Assembly: GCF_022758295.1 (NCBI RefSeq)
Contig: NZ_JALDWJ010000002.1
Span: forward strand, 248,001-312,000
Direction: 5' to 3'
From: Lysobacter sp. CFH 32150
GTDB taxonomy: Bacteria > Pseudomonadota > Gammaproteobacteria > Xanthomonadales > Xanthomonadaceae
Length of the DNA stretch: 64,000 nt
Both the position numbers and the translations under genes were made by a program. Of this stretch, positions 26,111 to 37,984 are shown in pieces; position 1 is the first letter of the stretch, and the number at the start of each line of letters is the position of its first letter. A model generated the notes under the pieces. That model was not told where the DNA came from and did not search any database. It saw only the letters and a list, made by a program, of their open reading frames with translations.

Positions 26111-28222
26111 TCAGCGCCAGTAACGAATGATCACGGCGAGCAAGGCAATCAAGCCGATGATCATCGCGAAGGCGTAGTGGTAGAGGTAGCCGGACTGCAC
26201 GCGGCGCACGACACCCGCGACGAGGTCGACGATGCGTGCGCTGCCATTGACTGCAGCGCCATCGATGACATATGTATCGACGCCGCGAGACACTTTGCCC
26301 AGTGCGAGACCGCCGCCTGCGAAGCCGCCGATCCACAGGTCGTCCATGCCGTACTTGTTCTCGAGCACGCGGATCGGCCATGCGAACAGCTTGCTTGCCT
26401 TGGCAGGCAATTCCGGTTTCCACCAGTACATCACCGTGGCCAGAGCGAATCCGGCAAAGGCGAGCCAGAATGCCGGCGCCTTGAAACCGTGCAGCGCGAA
26501 GGCGACCGGGCCGTGGAACTCCTCGGCCAGTTTGCCGATGACATCGTTCGCCGCCGGCACATCGATGGCACCGAGGAAGAACGGCAATTGCTTGGCATGG
26601 CCCAGCACATCGCTGCCGAACAACATCGGACCGACGGTAAAGAAGCCGATAACGATCGACGGGATCGCCAACAGGATCAGCGGCAGCGTCACCACCCATG
26701 GCGATTCGTGCGGGATATGCGCGTGATCGTCCTCGTGTCCGTGTTCTTCCGCCAAGGCTTGCTCGTGCTCGGAGGAGTCAGCCTCTGGCGCGATGTAATG
26801 ATCCGGCGCCGGGTCGTGGAAGTGTTCCTTGCCGTGGAAGGTCATGTACAGCAGGCGGAAGCTGTAGAACGCGGTCACGAAGGCACCGAGTAGCACTGCG
26901 TAGTAGCCATAAGTGGCCACCCAGTTGTGCGCTTCATGCGCGTTGTGCGCGGCGGCTTCGATGATCGTGTCTTTGGAATAGAAGCCACTGAAGAACGGCG
27001 TGCCGACCAGCGCCAGCGTGCCGATCAGGCTGGTGATGTAGGTGATCGGCATGTACTTGCGCAGGCCGCCCATGCGACGCATGTCCTGCTCGTGGTGCAT
27101 GCCGATGATCACGCTGCCGGCAGCAAGGAACAGCAACGCCTTGAAGAAGGCGTGGGTCATCAGGTGGAACACCGCCGCGCTATAGGCAGACACCCCGAGC
27201 GCCACAGTCATGTAACCGAGTTGCGACAGCGTCGAATATGCAACCACGCGCTTGATGTCGTTCTGCACGATACCGATCAGGCCGGTCCAGAACGCGGTCG
27301 TCGCGCCGATGAACAGGACGAAGTTGAGCGCCGTCTGCGACATCTCGAACAGCGGCGACATGCGCGCCACCATGAAAATGCCGGCCGTGACCATGGTTGC
27401 GGCATGGATCAGCGCCGAAATCGGGGTTGGGCCTTCCATCGAGTCCGGCAGCCACACGTGCAGCGGAACCTGCGCGGACTTGCCCATCGCGCCGATAAAC
27501 AGGCAGATGCAGATCAGCGTCGCCACCGACCATTCATGGCCATTGAAGATGTTGACCACGACGTCGGCGCCGATGCGCGATGGCGCATTGGCGAACACGG
27601 TGGCGTAGTCCAGCGTGCCGAACCAGTACAGCACCGCGGCGATGCCGAGCAGGAAGCCGAAGTCGCCGACGCGGTTGACAAGGAACGCCTTGAGGTTGGC
27701 GAAGATCGCGGTCGGGCGCTTGAACCAGAAACCGATCAGCAGGTAGGACACCAGGCCCACCGCTTCCCAGCCGAAGAACAGCTGCAGGAAGTTGTTGCTC
27801 ATCACCAGCATGAGCATGGAGAAGGTGAACAGGCTGATGTAGCTGAAGAAGCGCTGGTAACCCGGGTCTTCTTCCATGTAGCCGATGGTGTAGACGTGCA
27901 CTAGCAGCGACACGAAGGTGACCACGACCATCATCATCGCGGTCAGCTTGTCGATCATGAAACCGACGTGCGCCTGGATGCCGCCGACCTGGAACCAGGT
28001 GTAGACGTTCTCGTTGAACGGAGGCGCGCCCTGCCCCACCAGCTGCCACAGCACCCAGCACGACAGCGCGCAGCTGATCGCCACGCCGAGGATGGTGACG
28101 CTGTGTGCACCGACGCGGCCGATACGACGGCCGAACAGGCCGGCGAGAATCGCGCCTAGCAACGGCGCGAGCACGATCGCGAGCAGCACGGATTTCGAGA
28201 TTACGTGTTCGACGCCCGGCAT
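26111..28222 (-). CDS. nuoL: NADH-quinone oxidoreductase subunit L
   Basis: Largest antiporter-like subunit of complex I, which carries the long lateral helix. The 703 residues include AQVPLHVWLPDSMEGPTP, ALIHAATMVTAGIF and DIKRVVAYSTLSQLGYM. A His/Glu/Asp-rich loop at about 475-500 (HEQALAEEHGHEDDHAH) is a low-complexity insertion between late helices. The lateral helix and the final membrane segment (YAFAMIIGLIALLAVI) are present. Confidence 0.98.
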   Translation of the reverse strand: MPGVEHVISKSVLLAIVLAPLLGAILAGLFGRRIGRVGAHSVTILGVAISCALSCWVLWQLVGQGAPPFNENVYTWFQVGGIQAHVGFMIDKLTAMMMVVVTFVSLLVHVYTIGYMEEDPGYQRFFSYISLFTFSMLMLVMSNNFLQLFFGWEAVGLVSYLLIGFWFKRPTAIFANLKAFLVNRVGDFGFLLGIAAVLYWFGTLDYATVFANAPSRIGADVVVNIFNGHEWSVATLICICLFIGAMGKSAQVPLHVWLPDSMEGPTPISALIHAATMVTAGIFMVARMSPLFEMSQTALNFVLFIGATTAFWTGLIGIVQNDIKRVVAYSTLSQLGYMTVALGVSAYSAAVFHLMTHAFFKALLFLAAGSVIIGMHHEQDMRRMGGLRKYMPITYITSLIGTLALVGTPFFSGFYSKDTIIEAAAHNAHEAHNWVATYGYYAVLLGAFVTAFYSFRLLYMTFHGKEHFHDPAPDHYIAPEADSSEHEQALAEEHGHEDDHAHIPHESPWVVTLPLILLAIPSIVIGFFTVGPMLFGSDVLGHAKQLPFFLGAIDVPAANDVIGKLAEEFHGPVAFALHGFKAPAFWLAFAGFALATVMYWWKPELPAKASKLFAWPIRVLENKYGMDDLWIGGFAGGGLALGKVSRGVDTYVIDGAAVNGSARIVDLVAGVVRRVQSGYLYHYAFAMIIGLIALLAVIIRYWR

Positions 28223-28226
28223 CGGC

Positions 28227-28541
28227 TCAGCCCTTCAAGGTATCGATTTCGGCGACATTGATCGTGCGCCGGTTGCGGAACAGGGTGACCAGGATCGCCA
28301 GGCCGATCGCGGCTTCCGCAGCCGCGACGGTCAGGATGAAGAACACGAACACCTGGCCGGCGGCATCACCGAGCTCGCGCGCGAAGGCGACGAAGTTGAT
28401 GTTGACCGCGAGCAACATCAACTCGATCGACATCAGCAGCACGATCACGTTCTTGCGGTTGAGGAAGATGCCGGCGACGCTGATGCAGAACAGCGCGGCA
28501 CCCAATGCGAGATAATGACCGAGGGCAAGTTGTCCGATCAC
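28227..28541 (-). CDS. nuoK: NADH-quinone oxidoreductase subunit K
   Basis: Small membrane subunit of complex I with three transmembrane helices. The second helix carries the conserved Glu in [11 protein letters not shown], and the third has the Glu of [12 protein letters not shown]; both are needed for proton movement. Its 104 residues are normal. Start and nuoJ stop overlap by four bases (ATGA). Confidence 0.98.
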   Translation of the reverse strand: MIGQLALGHYLALGAALFCISVAGIFLNRKNVIVLLMSIELMLLAVNINFVAFARELGDAAGQVFVFFILTVAAAEAAIGLAILVTLFRNRRTINVAEIDTLKG

Positions 28542-29173
28542 GATTTCGCCTCCTCGGAAGCCACTGGTTCAGTGGGCTTGACGGCATCCATCTTCACCAT
28601 GCGCAGGCGATCGCTCGCGCGAACCCGCACTTGCTCGGCGGGATTCTGGTGCTTGGCGCCGACGCGACGGCGCAGGGTCAACATCACCGCGGCGACCACG
28701 GCAATCGTCAGGATCACCGCGGCGACCTCGAAGGGCAGCAGGAAGTCGGTGAACAGTGCGCGCGCCAACCAGGTGGTGTTGGGAATGTTTGCGGCCGCGG
28801 CAGCATCTGCAGTCAATGGCGCCGCCACCATCGCCTTGACACCGATCAGGGTGAACATCTCGACCAGCATCACCACCGCCACGGCCAAGCCGATCGGCAG
28901 GTAGCGCACGAAGCCTTCGCGCAACGGGGTGACATCGATGTCGAGCATCATCACCACGAACAGGAACAGCACCATCACCGCGCCGACGTAAACCAGGATC
29001 AGGGCGATACCGAGGAACTCGGCGCCGGCGAGGATCCAGGTACACGCGATCGAAAAGAAGGTCAGCACCAGCAGCAGGGCTGCCTGCACCGGGTTCTTGA
29101 CGCTGATCACGCCGACCGCGGACATCACGGCGGCGGCGGCAAATGCGTAGAAGGCGAGCAAGGAGAAATCCAT
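28538..29173 (-). CDS. nuoJ: NADH-quinone oxidoreductase subunit J
   Basis: Membrane subunit of complex I. The 211 residues hold five hydrophobic segments; the third contains the conserved [16 protein letters not shown] that forms the pi-bulge helix. A polar tail of about 40 residues follows the last helix. Overlaps nuoK by four bases. Confidence 0.97.
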   Translation of the reverse strand: MDFSLLAFYAFAAAAVMSAVGVISVKNPVQAALLLVLTFFSIACTWILAGAEFLGIALILVYVGAVMVLFLFVVMMLDIDVTPLREGFVRYLPIGLAVAVVMLVEMFTLIGVKAMVAAPLTADAAAAANIPNTTWLARALFTDFLLPFEVAAVILTIAVVAAVMLTLRRRVGAKHQNPAEQVRVRASDRLRMVKMDAVKPTEPVASEEAKS

Positions 29174-29180
29174 GTAACCC

Positions 29181-29684
29181 TCAGCGGAAAGGCGCGTCGG
29201 CAGCGCGGCGCGCGGCGATTTCCGACTCGAAGCGGTCGCCGATCGCCAGCAGTTGCGGCTTGGTCACGATGTTCTGGCCGCGCTTGTCGAAGTGGTATTC
29301 GTGAATGTGCGTTTCCACGATCGAATCCACCGGGCACGACTCTTCGCAGAAGCCGCAGTAGATGCACTTGAACAGGTCGATGTCGTAACGCGTGGTGCGG
29401 CGGGTACCGTCGGCGCGCTGCTCCGAGTCGATGGTGATCGCCAGCGCCGGGCACACCGCTTCGCACAGCTTGCAGGCGATGCAGCGCTCTTCGCCGTTCG
29501 GATAACGACGCAGCGCATGCAAACCGCGGAAACGCGGCGACTGCGGCGTCTTCTCCATCGGGTACATCAGCGTGTACTTCGGGCGAAACAGGTACTTCAG
29601 CGTCAGCCAAAGGCCCTGCCCCAGCTCGATCAGCAGCAGGCTTTTGAAGTAGGCAACGATCGCGTTGGATGAAGGCTGGTTCAT
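29181..29684 (-). CDS. nuoI: NADH-quinone oxidoreductase subunit I (2 x 4Fe-4S)
   Basis: Ferredoxin-like subunit carrying clusters N6a and N6b on the way to quinone. Two classic motifs are seen: [12 protein letters not shown] and [12 protein letters not shown], each with its fourth Cys. The ATG at 29684 gives 167 residues and an eight-base gap from nuoH. The frame stays open far upstream inside nuoH, but that part is not NuoI-like. Confidence 0.98.
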   Translation of the reverse strand: MNQPSSNAIVAYFKSLLLIELGQGLWLTLKYLFRPKYTLMYPMEKTPQSPRFRGLHALRRYPNGEERCIACKLCEAVCPALAITIDSEQRADGTRRTTRYDIDLFKCIYCGFCEESCPVDSIVETHIHEYHFDKRGQNIVTKPQLLAIGDRFESEIAARRAADAPFR

Positions 29685-29692
29685 GTCAGTTC

Positions 29693-30760
29693 TCAAGCTC
29701 CCGGCACGAACACGTTGTAGTACGCCAGTAGCGCGGTGACGCAGATCCAGGCGATGGTGATCGGAATGAAGACCTTCCACCCCAGCCGCATGATCTGGTC
29801 GTAGCGATAGCGTGGGAACGAGGCGCGGAACCAGATGAAGCAGCTGGCGAAGAAGAACACCTTCGCGAACAGCCACCACCAGCCGTCCACCGACAGCAGC
29901 GGGATGTTCCAGCCGTGGAGCGGGCTCAACCAGCCGCCGAGGAAGAAGATCGAGGTCAGGAAGCTGACCAGGATCATGTTGGCGTATTCGGCCAGGAAGA
30001 ACAGGGCGAACTGCGAGCCGGAGTACTCGACCATGTGGCCGGCCACGATTTCCGATTCGCCTTCGACCACGTCGAACGGTGCGCGGTTGGTCTCGGCCAC
30101 GCCGGAGATGAAGAACACGACGAACAATGGCAGCAGCGGCAACCAGAACCACTCCAGGAAGCCGGCATTACCGGCCTGCGCCATCACGATCTCGCTGAGG
30201 TTGAGGCTGCCCGCGGCGATCAATACGCCGACCAGGGCGAAGCCCATCGCGATTTCGTACGACACCATCTGTGCCGCGGCACGCAATGCACCAAGGAAGG
30301 CGTACTTCGAGTTCGATGCCCAACCGGCGAGGATGATGCCGTACACACCGAGGGAGCTGATCGCCAGTAGGTACAGAAGGCCGGCATTGGCGTTCGACAA
30401 CACGACCTTCGTATCGAACGGCACTACCGCCCACGCGGCCAACGCCGGCACCAGCGCGATCAACGGCGCCAGGCGATACAGGAACGGCTGCGCGACGGTC
30501 GGCTGCACCACTTCCTTGAACAGCAGCTTGAACACGTCGGCGAAGGCCTGGAGGACGCCCTTGCCGACGTACATCGGCCCGTGGCGTACATGCATCCAGC
30601 CGATCAGCTTGCGTTCCCACACGACGTAGAACGCAACGGTGATGATCACCGGCATCGCGATCGCGAGGATCTTCAGCACGATCCAGACCAGCGTACCAAT
30701 CGCGCCGAACGAGAGCAGCCAGTCGCGGAACGGATCGAAGAGAGTCGTCATGGGCGTCAT
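29693..30760 (-). CDS. nuoH: NADH-quinone oxidoreductase subunit H
   Basis: Membrane subunit that, with NuoB and NuoD, forms the quinone chamber. 355 residues and about eight hydrophobic helices. Conserved motifs include [36 protein letters not shown] and [17 protein letters not shown]. Start overlaps the nuoG stop (ATGA at 30757-30760); a second ATG at 30751 is also possible. Confidence 0.98.
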   Translation of the reverse strand: MTPMTTLFDPFRDWLLSFGAIGTLVWIVLKILAIAMPVIITVAFYVVWERKLIGWMHVRHGPMYVGKGVLQAFADVFKLLFKEVVQPTVAQPFLYRLAPLIALVPALAAWAVVPFDTKVVLSNANAGLLYLLAISSLGVYGIILAGWASNSKYAFLGALRAAAQMVSYEIAMGFALVGVLIAAGSLNLSEIVMAQAGNAGFLEWFWLPLLPLFVVFFISGVAETNRAPFDVVEGESEIVAGHMVEYSGSQFALFFLAEYANMILVSFLTSIFFLGGWLSPLHGWNIPLLSVDGWWWLFAKVFFFASCFIWFRASFPRYRYDQIMRLGWKVFIPITIAWICVTALLAYYNVFVPGA

Positions 30761-32979
30761 GCGCGACGGACCTCCACCTTGCCAGCAGCGGCGAGCGGCG
30801 CGGTGGCGCCATAGCCCGATTCGATCCAGACGCTGCCCGGTGCCACCTGATTGCTGATCGCAACCGGCAATGTCGCGGTGCCAACGCCATTGCCGACTTT
30901 GGCGATCGCATCGACGGTCAAGCCCGCAGTTTGTGCATCGCTCGGATGCAGCACGATGCGCGCGCCCAACGTCAGCGGATGCGATTGCAGCGCGGCGGCG
31001 CGACGCACGACTGCATCGCTACGGTAGATCGCTTGTGAGGCAGCAACTTCAAGACCATCGCCAGCCGCAGCAACAGCCCTGCCCTTGGCAACGACGACTG
31101 CGCGCGGTTCGGCGCCATCGCGCATGCTGACCAGATCGGTGAATTCGAAACCCGGGGCTGCGAGTTCGGCACCAATCGCGCGTAGCACGCGCCAGCCGGC
31201 GCGCGCCTCGCCTGGCAGCTTGCCGGCAGGTACAGCGGCCTGATCGCGGCCTTCGAGGTTAGTCAACGTCGCGTCCACCTCGGGCAATGCGCCAATCGGC
31301 AGGATCACGTCGGCGACGCGCTTCGTGGACGCGCATGCGAAGTGGCTGAATGCAACGACCTGCGCACTGCCCAATGCCTTCATCGCCAGCGCCTGGTCGG
31401 CGAAATCGAGTCCCGGCTCGATGCCGTAAAGCACGTAGGCACTGCGGGGATCGGCCAGCATCGACTGTGCATCGCGCGAAGTCGGCAGCACGCCGAAACG
31501 GGCCAGGCCGAGCGCGTTGGCGCCCTGCGGAATGCGGCAGATTGCGGCGTTGTTCGTACTCGCAAAGGCACGCGCGGCAGCGCGGATCGCGCTTGCGTGA
31601 GGGCCAGCCTCGGCGACGCCACCGACGATCACCACCGCACGGGTTGCGCCATCCAATTTGACTGAACCTAGCGCTGCGGCAAGCTGCGACGGTGACACGA
31701 TCTGTTTCGAGGCGATGTCGAAGGTGAACTCGAAATCGACCGGATTGACCACATGCACCTTGGCGCCGCGCTGGACCGCCTTGCGCACGCGCTGGTGCAG
31801 CAGTGGCAGTTCGTAACGCAGCTGCGAACCGACGATAACGATTGCGTCGGCCTGTTCGATGTCAGCAACCGGCATTGCGAACGCTTCGGCTACGGCGCCA
31901 TCGGACAGGTCAAGCTGGCCGATGCGGTGATCGAGGTTGCCGGTACCGAGCGCATCGGCGAGGCGTGCGAGCAAGGCGCCCTCCTCGTTCGAAGTCGCCG
32001 GATGCACCAGCACGCCGAGATCGTCGGCGGGGTTGTCGCGCAGGATCTTCGCGGCCTTGGCCAGCGCCTCTTCCCACGTCGCCTCGCGCCAGTCATCGCC
32101 ATCCTTGACCAGCGGTTTGGTGGCGCGGTCTTCCGCGTACAGACCCTGGTGCGAATAGCGGTCGCGATCCGACAACCAGCATTCGTTCACGGCTTCGTTG
32201 TCGCGCGGCACGGCACGCAGCACTTCGCCGCGGCGCACATGCAGGAACAGGTTGCTGCCGAGCGCGTCGTGGTAGCCGAGCGATTCCTTCGCCATCAGTT
32301 CCCAGGGTCGCGCACGGAAACGGAACACCTTGTTGGTCAGCGCGCCGACCGGGCACACGTCGATGACGTTGCCGGAGAGTTCAGTCGTCAGCGGCTTGCC
32401 GTCGTAGGTGCCGATCTGCAGGTTCTCACCACGCATCATGCCGCCAAGCTCGTAGGTGCCGGCGACTTCCGCGGTGAAGCGCACGCAACGTGTGCACTGG
32501 ATGCAGCGGGTCATGTCGGTGGCGACCAACGGACCCATGTCTTCGTCCGCGACCACGCGCTTGCGCTCGCTGAAGCGGCTGACTGAGCGGCCGTAGCCAA
32601 GCGACAGGTCCTGCAGTTCGCATTCGCCGCCCTGGTCACAGATCGGGCAGTCGAGCGGATGGTTGATCAGCAGGAATTCCATCACGTTGCGCTGCGACTT
32701 CAACGCCTTTTCGCTGCGCGTGGTGACCTTCATGCCATCCATCACCGGCGTGGCGCAGGCCGGTGCCGGTTTCGGCATCTTCTCGACTTCGACCAGGCAC
32801 ATGCGGCAGTTGGCCGCGATGCTGAGCTTGTCGTGGTAGCAGAAGCGCGGGATCGGAATGCCGGCCTTGTCGGCAGCAGCGATGATCATCGAGCCCTTCG
32901 GCGCGGCCATCTCGACGCCATCGATGAAGACGGTGACGTGATCCGGCGGGAGATTCGGATTCACCGGCTGCGCGCTCAT
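30757..32979 (-). CDS. nuoG: NADH-quinone oxidoreductase subunit G
   Basis: Largest peripheral subunit, carrying a 2Fe-2S and several 4Fe-4S clusters. The 740 residues begin with a 2Fe-2S ferredoxin domain (Cys of [21 protein letters not shown]). Then come [29 protein letters not shown] and VCPVGALT, and a molybdopterin-oxidoreductase-like domain that has lost its cofactor role. The ATG at 32979 overlaps the nuoF stop by four bases; the longer open frame upstream lies inside nuoF and is not NuoG-like. Confidence 0.97.
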   Translation of the reverse strand: MSAQPVNPNLPPDHVTVFIDGVEMAAPKGSMIIAAADKAGIPIPRFCYHDKLSIAANCRMCLVEVEKMPKPAPACATPVMDGMKVTTRSEKALKSQRNVMEFLLINHPLDCPICDQGGECELQDLSLGYGRSVSRFSERKRVVADEDMGPLVATDMTRCIQCTRCVRFTAEVAGTYELGGMMRGENLQIGTYDGKPLTTELSGNVIDVCPVGALTNKVFRFRARPWELMAKESLGYHDALGSNLFLHVRRGEVLRAVPRDNEAVNECWLSDRDRYSHQGLYAEDRATKPLVKDGDDWREATWEEALAKAAKILRDNPADDLGVLVHPATSNEEGALLARLADALGTGNLDHRIGQLDLSDGAVAEAFAMPVADIEQADAIVIVGSQLRYELPLLHQRVRKAVQRGAKVHVVNPVDFEFTFDIASKQIVSPSQLAAALGSVKLDGATRAVVIVGGVAEAGPHASAIRAAARAFASTNNAAICRIPQGANALGLARFGVLPTSRDAQSMLADPRSAYVLYGIEPGLDFADQALAMKALGSAQVVAFSHFACASTKRVADVILPIGALPEVDATLTNLEGRDQAAVPAGKLPGEARAGWRVLRAIGAELAAPGFEFTDLVSMRDGAEPRAVVVAKGRAVAAAGDGLEVAASQAIYRSDAVVRRAAALQSHPLTLGARIVLHPSDAQTAGLTVDAIAKVGNGVGTATLPVAISNQVAPGSVWIESGYGATAPLAAAGKVEVRRA

Positions 32980-34319
32980 GCGGCCACCGCCTGCGCAGCG
33001 CCGGCGCGCTGATCGTCGACAAGGAAGCGCTTGTTCACGATCGCGTACTCGAACTCGTTCCAGAAGTGGTGGAGGAAGCCCTGCACCGGCCACGCCGCGG
33101 CTTCACCGAACGCGCAGATGGTGTGGCCTTCGATCTGGCCCGCGGCGGCGCGCAGCATGTGCAGGTCGTCGAGCGTGGCCTGCTTCTCGACGATGCGCGT
33201 GAGCATGCGGTACATCCAGCCGGTGCCTTCGCGGCATGGCGTGCACTGGCCGCAGCTTTCCTTGAAATAGAAACGTGCGATGCGCTGGCAGGCGCGCACC
33301 ATGCAGGTGGTCTCGTCCATCACGATGACCGCGCCCGAACCGAGGCCCGAACCGGCCTTCTGCAACGAGTCGTAATCCATCGTGCAGGCCATCATCGTGT
33401 CGGCAGGCAGCACCTTCATCGACGAACCGCCCGGGATCACCGCTTTCAGCTTGTGCCCGTTGCGTACGCCGCCGGCCATCTGCAGCAGTTCGGAGAACGA
33501 CGTACCGAGGCGGATTTCGTAATTGCCCGGCTTGTTGACGTGACCGGACACCGAGAACACTTTCGGGCCGCCGTTGTTCGGCTTGCCAAGGTTGAGGAAC
33601 CACTCGGCGCCGTTGCGGATGATCGCCGGCACCGACGCATAAGTCTCGGTGTTGTTGATCGTGGTCGGCTTGCCATACAGGCCGAAATTGGCCGGGAACG
33701 GCGGCTTGTAGCGCGGCTGGCCTTTCTTGCCTTCCAGCGATTCCATCAGCGCGGTTTCTTCGCCGCAGATGTAGGCGCCGGCGCCGAGCACGTTGTAGAT
33801 GTCGATATCGACGCCCGAGCCGAGGACGTTCTTGCCCAACCAACCGTGCTTGTAAGCCTCGGCGGTAGCTTCTTCCAGGTGCTCGAACGGTTCGTGGTGG
33901 AACTCGCCGCGCAAGTAGTTGTATGCAGCGGTCGAACCGGTGGCGTAGCAGGCGATCGCCATACCCTCGATCACCGCATGCGGGTTGTAGCGCAGGATGT
34001 CGCGGTCCTTGGCGGTCCCCGGCTCGGATTCATCCGAATTGCACAGGATGTACTTGGTGCCCGCACCTTTCGGCATGAAGCTCCACTTCAACCCGGTCGG
34101 GAAACCAGCGCCGCCGCGACCACGCAGGCCGGACTGCTTGACCATCTCGACCACGTCCGCCGGCGCGATCTTCTCTTCGATGATCTTGCGCAGCGCGGCG
34201 TAGCCGCCGGTCTTGAGGTAGTTCTCGTACGACCACGGCGTGTCGTAGTGCAACGTCGTGTAGACGACGTTGTGTTCCTGCGGAGCAGGACCGACCGGGC
34301 CAGTTGTCTGGTGCGCCAT
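32976..34319 (-). CDS. nuoF: NADH-quinone oxidoreductase subunit F (FMN and NADH site)
   Basis: Oxidises NADH with FMN and passes electrons to a 4Fe-4S cluster. Motifs are [16 protein letters not shown] (nucleotide), [15 protein letters not shown] (FMN) and [15 protein letters not shown], with a later Cys in [11 protein letters not shown] take the ATG at 34319 (447 residues) because AGGA stands a few bases upstream. A GTG at 34334 overlapping the nuoE stop is the alternative. Confidence 0.98.
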   Translation of the reverse strand: MAHQTTGPVGPAPQEHNVVYTTLHYDTPWSYENYLKTGGYAALRKIIEEKIAPADVVEMVKQSGLRGRGGAGFPTGLKWSFMPKGAGTKYILCNSDESEPGTAKDRDILRYNPHAVIEGMAIACYATGSTAAYNYLRGEFHHEPFEHLEEATAEAYKHGWLGKNVLGSGVDIDIYNVLGAGAYICGEETALMESLEGKKGQPRYKPPFPANFGLYGKPTTINNTETYASVPAIIRNGAEWFLNLGKPNNGGPKVFSVSGHVNKPGNYEIRLGTSFSELLQMAGGVRNGHKLKAVIPGGSSMKVLPADTMMACTMDYDSLQKAGSGLGSGAVIVMDETTCMVRACQRIARFYFKESCGQCTPCREGTGWMYRMLTRIVEKQATLDDLHMLRAAAGQIEGHTICAFGEAAAWPVQGFLHHFWNEFEYAIVNKRFLVDDQRAGAAQAVAA

Positions 34320-34330
34320 TCCGTCCTGCC

Positions 34331-34858
34331 TCACTTCAAACCGTCGAGCAGTTCATCGACCTTCGCAGGCGTGAGCTTCTCGTGGTAATGACCGTTGATC
34401 ACCATCATCGGCGCGCCGCAGCATGCAGCGAGGCATTCTTCCTCGCGCTTGAGGAAGATGCGGCCGTCGGCGGTGGATTCGCCCAGCTTGCAGCCGAGTT
34501 TCTTCTCGGCGTGCGCGACCAGATCCTCGGCACCATTGAGCCAGCAGCTGATGTTGGTGCAGAAGGCGACGTTGTTGCGGCCGACCTTCTCGGTCTCGAA
34601 CATCGAATAGAAAGTCGCGACTTCGTACGCCCAGACTGGCGGCAGATCGAGGTACTTGGCGACCGCCGCGATCAGTTCGTCAGTCAACCAGCCGTCGTTC
34701 TGTTCCTGCGCGGCATGCAAACCCTGCAGCACGGCCGAGCGCTTGCGGTCCGGCGGGAACTTCGCCAGCCAGTGGTCGATATGGGCGCGGGTCTTGTCGC
34801 TGAGCACGACCAGCGGATCGACGTTGCGCGCGTTTTCAAAATTACCTGTGGCCTTCAT
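34331..34858 (-). CDS. nuoE: NADH-quinone oxidoreductase subunit E (2Fe-2S)
   Basis: Thioredoxin-like subunit that carries cluster N1a. The four Cys ligands are in CTNISC (C-x4-C) and CLAACC (C-x3-C). 175 residues, typical for NuoE. Overlaps nuoD by four bases at its start. Confidence 0.97.
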   Translation of the reverse strand: MKATGNFENARNVDPLVVLSDKTRAHIDHWLAKFPPDRKRSAVLQGLHAAQEQNDGWLTDELIAAVAKYLDLPPVWAYEVATFYSMFETEKVGRNNVAFCTNISCWLNGAEDLVAHAEKKLGCKLGESTADGRIFLKREEECLAACCGAPMMVINGHYHEKLTPAKVDELLDGLK

Positions 34859-36156
34859 CGATCGATCTCACCAAAAACCACGTCGTACGTGCCGATCATC
34901 GCCACCACGTCGGCCAGCATGTGGCCCTTCACGATCGCATCCATCGACGACAAGTGGGCGAAGCCCGGCGCGCGCAGCTTGCAACGGAACGGCTTGTTGG
35001 CGCCGTCGCTGACCAGGTACACGCCGAACTCGCCCTTAGGTGCCTCGACTGCGGCGTAGGTCTCGCCGGCCGGCACGCAATAGCCTTCGCTGAACAGCTT
35101 GAAGTGGTGGATCAACGCTTCCATGTCGTCCTTCATCGCTTCACGCGACGGCGGCGACACCTTGTAGTTGTCCAGCATCACCGGGCCCGGGTTGGCCTTC
35201 AGCCAACGGATGCACTGCTCGATGATGCGGGTGGACTGGCGCATTTCGGCGACGCGCACCAGGTAACGGTCGTAGCAGTCGCCGTTGGTGCCGAGCGGGA
35301 TGTCGAAGTCGACTTCCGCGTACTTGGCGTAGGGCTGCTTCTTGCGCAGGTCCCACGCAATGCCGGAACCGCGCACCATCGGGCCGCTCATGCCCCAGGC
35401 CAGCGCGTCTTCCGGCGTCACCACGCCGATGCCGACGGTGCGCTGCTTCCAGATGCGGTTCTCGGTCAGCAGCGTCTCGTACTCGTCGACGCGCCTCGGG
35501 AAATCCTCGGTGAAACGCTCGAGGTAATCGAGCATCGAACCTTCACGCCACTCGTTGAAACGCTTGAGCTTTTGCCCTTTACGCCACGGCGATTCCTTGT
35601 ACTGCGGCATGCGCTCTGGCAAGTCGCGGTAGACGCCGCCGGGTCGGTAGTAGGTGGCGTGCATGCGCGCGCCCGACACGGCCTCGTACACGTCCATGAG
35701 CTCTTCGCGTTCGCGGAAAGCGTAGAGGAACACCGCCATCGCGCCGAGGTCGAGCGCGTTCGAACCCACCCACATCAGGTGGTTCAGGATGCGCGTGATC
35801 TCGTCGAACATGGTGCGGATCCACTGCGCCCGTTCCGGCGCCTGGATGCCCATCAGTCGCTCGATCGCAAGCACGTAAGCGTGCTCGTTGCACATCATCG
35901 AGACGTAATCCAGGCGATCCATGTAGCCGATCGACTGGTTGAACGGCTTGGATTCTGCGAGCTTCTCGGTACCGCGGTGCAGCAGACCAATATGCGGGTC
36001 GGCACGCTGGACGGTTTCGCCATCCATCTCGAGGATCAGGCGCAGCACGCCGTGTGCGGCCGGGTGTTGCGGGCCGAAGTTCAGCGTGTAGTTGCGGATC
36101 TCGGCGTTGCGCAAACCCGAGGTGTTCGGCGCGTTGTCTTGAAGCTGGACGCTCAC
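34855..36156 (-). CDS. nuoD: NADH-quinone oxidoreductase subunit D
   Basis: Related to the large subunit of NiFe hydrogenases and forms the quinone site with NuoB. The N-terminus holds [14 protein letters not shown] with the quinone-contact His. [12 protein letters not shown] and [20 protein letters not shown] follow. The C-terminus [13 protein letters not shown] is also conserved. 433 residues; separate from nuoC, unlike the fused NuoCD of E. coli. Confidence 0.98.
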   Translation of the reverse strand: MSVQLQDNAPNTSGLRNAEIRNYTLNFGPQHPAAHGVLRLILEMDGETVQRADPHIGLLHRGTEKLAESKPFNQSIGYMDRLDYVSMMCNEHAYVLAIERLMGIQAPERAQWIRTMFDEITRILNHLMWVGSNALDLGAMAVFLYAFREREELMDVYEAVSGARMHATYYRPGGVYRDLPERMPQYKESPWRKGQKLKRFNEWREGSMLDYLERFTEDFPRRVDEYETLLTENRIWKQRTVGIGVVTPEDALAWGMSGPMVRGSGIAWDLRKKQPYAKYAEVDFDIPLGTNGDCYDRYLVRVAEMRQSTRIIEQCIRWLKANPGPVMLDNYKVSPPSREAMKDDMEALIHHFKLFSEGYCVPAGETYAAVEAPKGEFGVYLVSDGANKPFRCKLRAPGFAHLSSMDAIVKGHMLADVVAMIGTYDVVFGEIDR

Positions 36157-36902
36157 TTCTTCACCTCGACCTTCTGCGCCTGCTCTGATCCAGCACGTTC
36201 GCCTGCGGCCGTCGCGTAGCGCGCGTCGTCGCGGATCACTCGCGGCACCAGTACGCGCGGTTCGACCGACGTGACCGGCTCGTACACCACGCGCTGCTTT
36301 TCGGCGTCGTAACGCACTTCGACGTTGCCGATCAGCGGGAAATCCTTGCGGAACGGATGGCCGACGAAGCCGTAGTCGGTGAGGATGCGACGCAGGTCCG
36401 GATGGCCTTCGAAAATGACGCCGAACATGTCGAAGGCTTCACGCTCGAACCAGTTCGCGCCGATCCAGATATCCGTGACCGATGCGACAACCGGCAGATC
36501 ATCGTTCTCGGCAAAGCAACGCACGCGCACGCGGCGGTTGCGCTGCACCGACAGCAGGTGCGCGACTGCGGCGTAACGCCGCTTCGGAACAGCAGCCGCG
36601 CCACTGGGTTGTTCGCCCCAAGCGAAACGACCCGGACCCTTGCCTTCCACGCCACGGCTGAAACCTTCCGAGGACACGTCGCTGGTGTCCCATTCGTCAC
36701 TGCCATAGCCGAGGTAGTCGACGCCACACAGGTCCATCAACTGTTCGAAGCCGAACTCGTCGCGCAATGCACGGCAGGTGCCATGCCAGTCGGATGGCGC
36801 AACTTCGAGCGTCACTTCGCCGCGCGGTTCGGCGACATCGACGACGGCGCCGACAAAGCGCGCGCGCAGGCGTTCGGCGAAGGCGGTCGCAGGCTCGCTC
36901 AT
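36153..36902 (-). CDS. nuoC: NADH-quinone oxidoreductase subunit C
   Basis: Peripheral structural subunit (30-kDa type). The conserved C-terminal part [20 protein letters not shown] and HPFRKDFPL identifies it. Between about residues 70 and 105 there is an extra loop ([17 protein letters not shown]) that I recall from xanthomonad NuoC proteins, a useful taxon hint. The ATG at 36902 gives 249 residues and a four-base overlap with the nuoB stop. Confidence 0.97.
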   Translation of the reverse strand: MSEPATAFAERLRARFVGAVVDVAEPRGEVTLEVAPSDWHGTCRALRDEFGFEQLMDLCGVDYLGYGSDEWDTSDVSSEGFSRGVEGKGPGRFAWGEQPSGAAAVPKRRYAAVAHLLSVQRNRRVRVRCFAENDDLPVVASVTDIWIGANWFEREAFDMFGVIFEGHPDLRRILTDYGFVGHPFRKDFPLIGNVEVRYDAEKQRVVYEPVTSVEPRVLVPRVIRDDARYATAAGERAGSEQAQKVEVKK

Positions 36903-37483
36903 GCGGCGCTCTTCTCGGTTGTCGGCGCAAACGGATTCTGCGCGGTGCGGCGGATCTTCTTCTGCAGCTGCAGGATGCCGTAGACCAGCGCTTCCGCGGT
37001 CGGCGGGCAACCCGGCACGTACACGTCGACGGGCACGATGCGGTCGCAACCGCGCACCACCGCGTAGGAATAGTGGTAATAGCCGCCGCCGTTGGCGCAA
37101 CTGCCCATCGAGATCACCCACTTCGGGTCGGGCATCTGGTCGTAGACCTTGCGCAACGCCGGGGCCATCTTATTGACCAGCGTACCGGCCACGATCATCA
37201 CGTCGGACTGGCGCGGCGACGGGCGGAACACCACGCCATAGCGATCCAGGTCGAGGCGCGCAGCGCCCGCATGCATCATCTCGACAGCGCAACAGGCGAG
37301 GCCGAAGGTCATCGGCCACATCGAGCCGGTGCGCGCCCAGTTCCACAGCACATCCATGCTGGTGGTGACGAAGCCGTGCTCAAGCAGCGGATTGTTGTCC
37401 TTCGAAGGCATCAGGATGTCATCGACCCGGCCTTCCGGCAGCGGGTTATGCATCAGGCCCGAGACGGTTTGGATCACTCCCAT
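36899..37483 (-). CDS. nuoB: NADH-quinone oxidoreductase subunit B (cluster N2)
   Basis: Carries the terminal 4Fe-4S cluster N2 that reduces quinone. The tandem Cys of ACCAVEMM, and the Cys of MGSCANGGG and [11 protein letters not shown], are the four ligands. 194 residues. Overlaps the end of nuoA by ten bases. Confidence 0.98.
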   Translation of the reverse strand: MGVIQTVSGLMHNPLPEGRVDDILMPSKDNNPLLEHGFVTTSMDVLWNWARTGSMWPMTFGLACCAVEMMHAGAARLDLDRYGVVFRPSPRQSDVMIVAGTLVNKMAPALRKVYDQMPDPKWVISMGSCANGGGYYHYSYAVVRGCDRIVPVDVYVPGCPPTAEALVYGILQLQKKIRRTAQNPFAPTTEKSAA

Positions 37484-37830
37484 TCGAGCGCGCCCTTCTT
37501 CCAGACGTAGACGAAACCGATCACCAGCAACGCGAGGAACACGCCCATCTCGACGAGCCCGAACACGCCGAGTTCACGGAACACCAGGGCCCACGGGAAC
37601 ACGAACGCGATTTCGAGGTCGAACACGATGAACAGGATCGCGATCAGGTAATAGCGCACGTCGAATTGCATGCGCGCGTCTTCGAACGCGGCGAAGCCGC
37701 ATTCGTACGGCGACAGCTTTTCGGCGCTGGGACGCTTGGGCCCGAGCAGGTTGCCGACGAGGATCAGGGCGACGCCGATCCCCGTGGCGACGATCAGGAA
37801 CAGCAGGGTCGGCAGGTATTCGGCCAGCAC
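37474..37830 (-). CDS. nuoA: NADH-quinone oxidoreductase subunit A
   Basis: Small membrane subunit with three helices. The conserved [22 protein letters not shown] loop (only part quoted by key residues: Cys-Gly and Phe-Asp) and the Glu of [12 protein letters not shown] are seen. First gene of the 14-gene nuo operon. The start is GTG with GAGAG upstream. A small hairpin (37849-37864) lies in the leader. Confidence 0.97.
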   Translation of the reverse strand: MLAEYLPTLLFLIVATGIGVALILVGNLLGPKRPSAEKLSPYECGFAAFEDARMQFDVRYYLIAILFIVFDLEIAFVFPWALVFRELGVFGLVEMGVFLALLVIGFVYVWKKGALEWE

Positions 37831-37848
37831 TCGTGTTCTCTCGGCTAT

Positions 37849-37864
37849 GCCGCGGTATCGCGGC
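37849..37864. promoter_or_regulatory. Small hairpin in the nuoA leader
   Basis: GCCGCG (37849-37854) pairs with CGCGGC (37859-37864) over a four-base loop, 19 bases upstream of the nuoA start. It may affect translation or be the 3' processing signal of the tRNA transcript. Confidence 0.3.
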
Positions 37865-37948
37865 TTTGGCTCATCGCTGAATTCGCAGAAACAGGGAAGC
37901 GGGTGGGATATCCGGGAAAGCGATCCGCGTCGATGCGGCCCAACTTTC

Positions 37949-37977
37949 CGACTCCCTGCTCCCGATTCCCTATTCCG
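37949..37977. repeat. Degenerate GGGAATCGGGAG-type repeat between tRNA-Leu and nuoA
   Basis: On the minus strand GGGAATCGGGAG is followed by CAGGGAGTCGG, two near copies of the same 11-12-base unit. Low-complexity intergenic sequence; no function seen. Confidence 0.4.
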
Positions 37978-37984
37978 TTCTTTA

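Noticed and set aside
29685-30152. Long N-terminal extension of nuoI into nuoH
   Set aside because: The added residues are Arg-rich and unlike NuoI; the ATG at 29684 sits properly after nuoH.
37949-37977. Possible short CRISPR-like repeat
   Set aside because: Only two near-identical short units with no regular spacers and no cas genes in the window.
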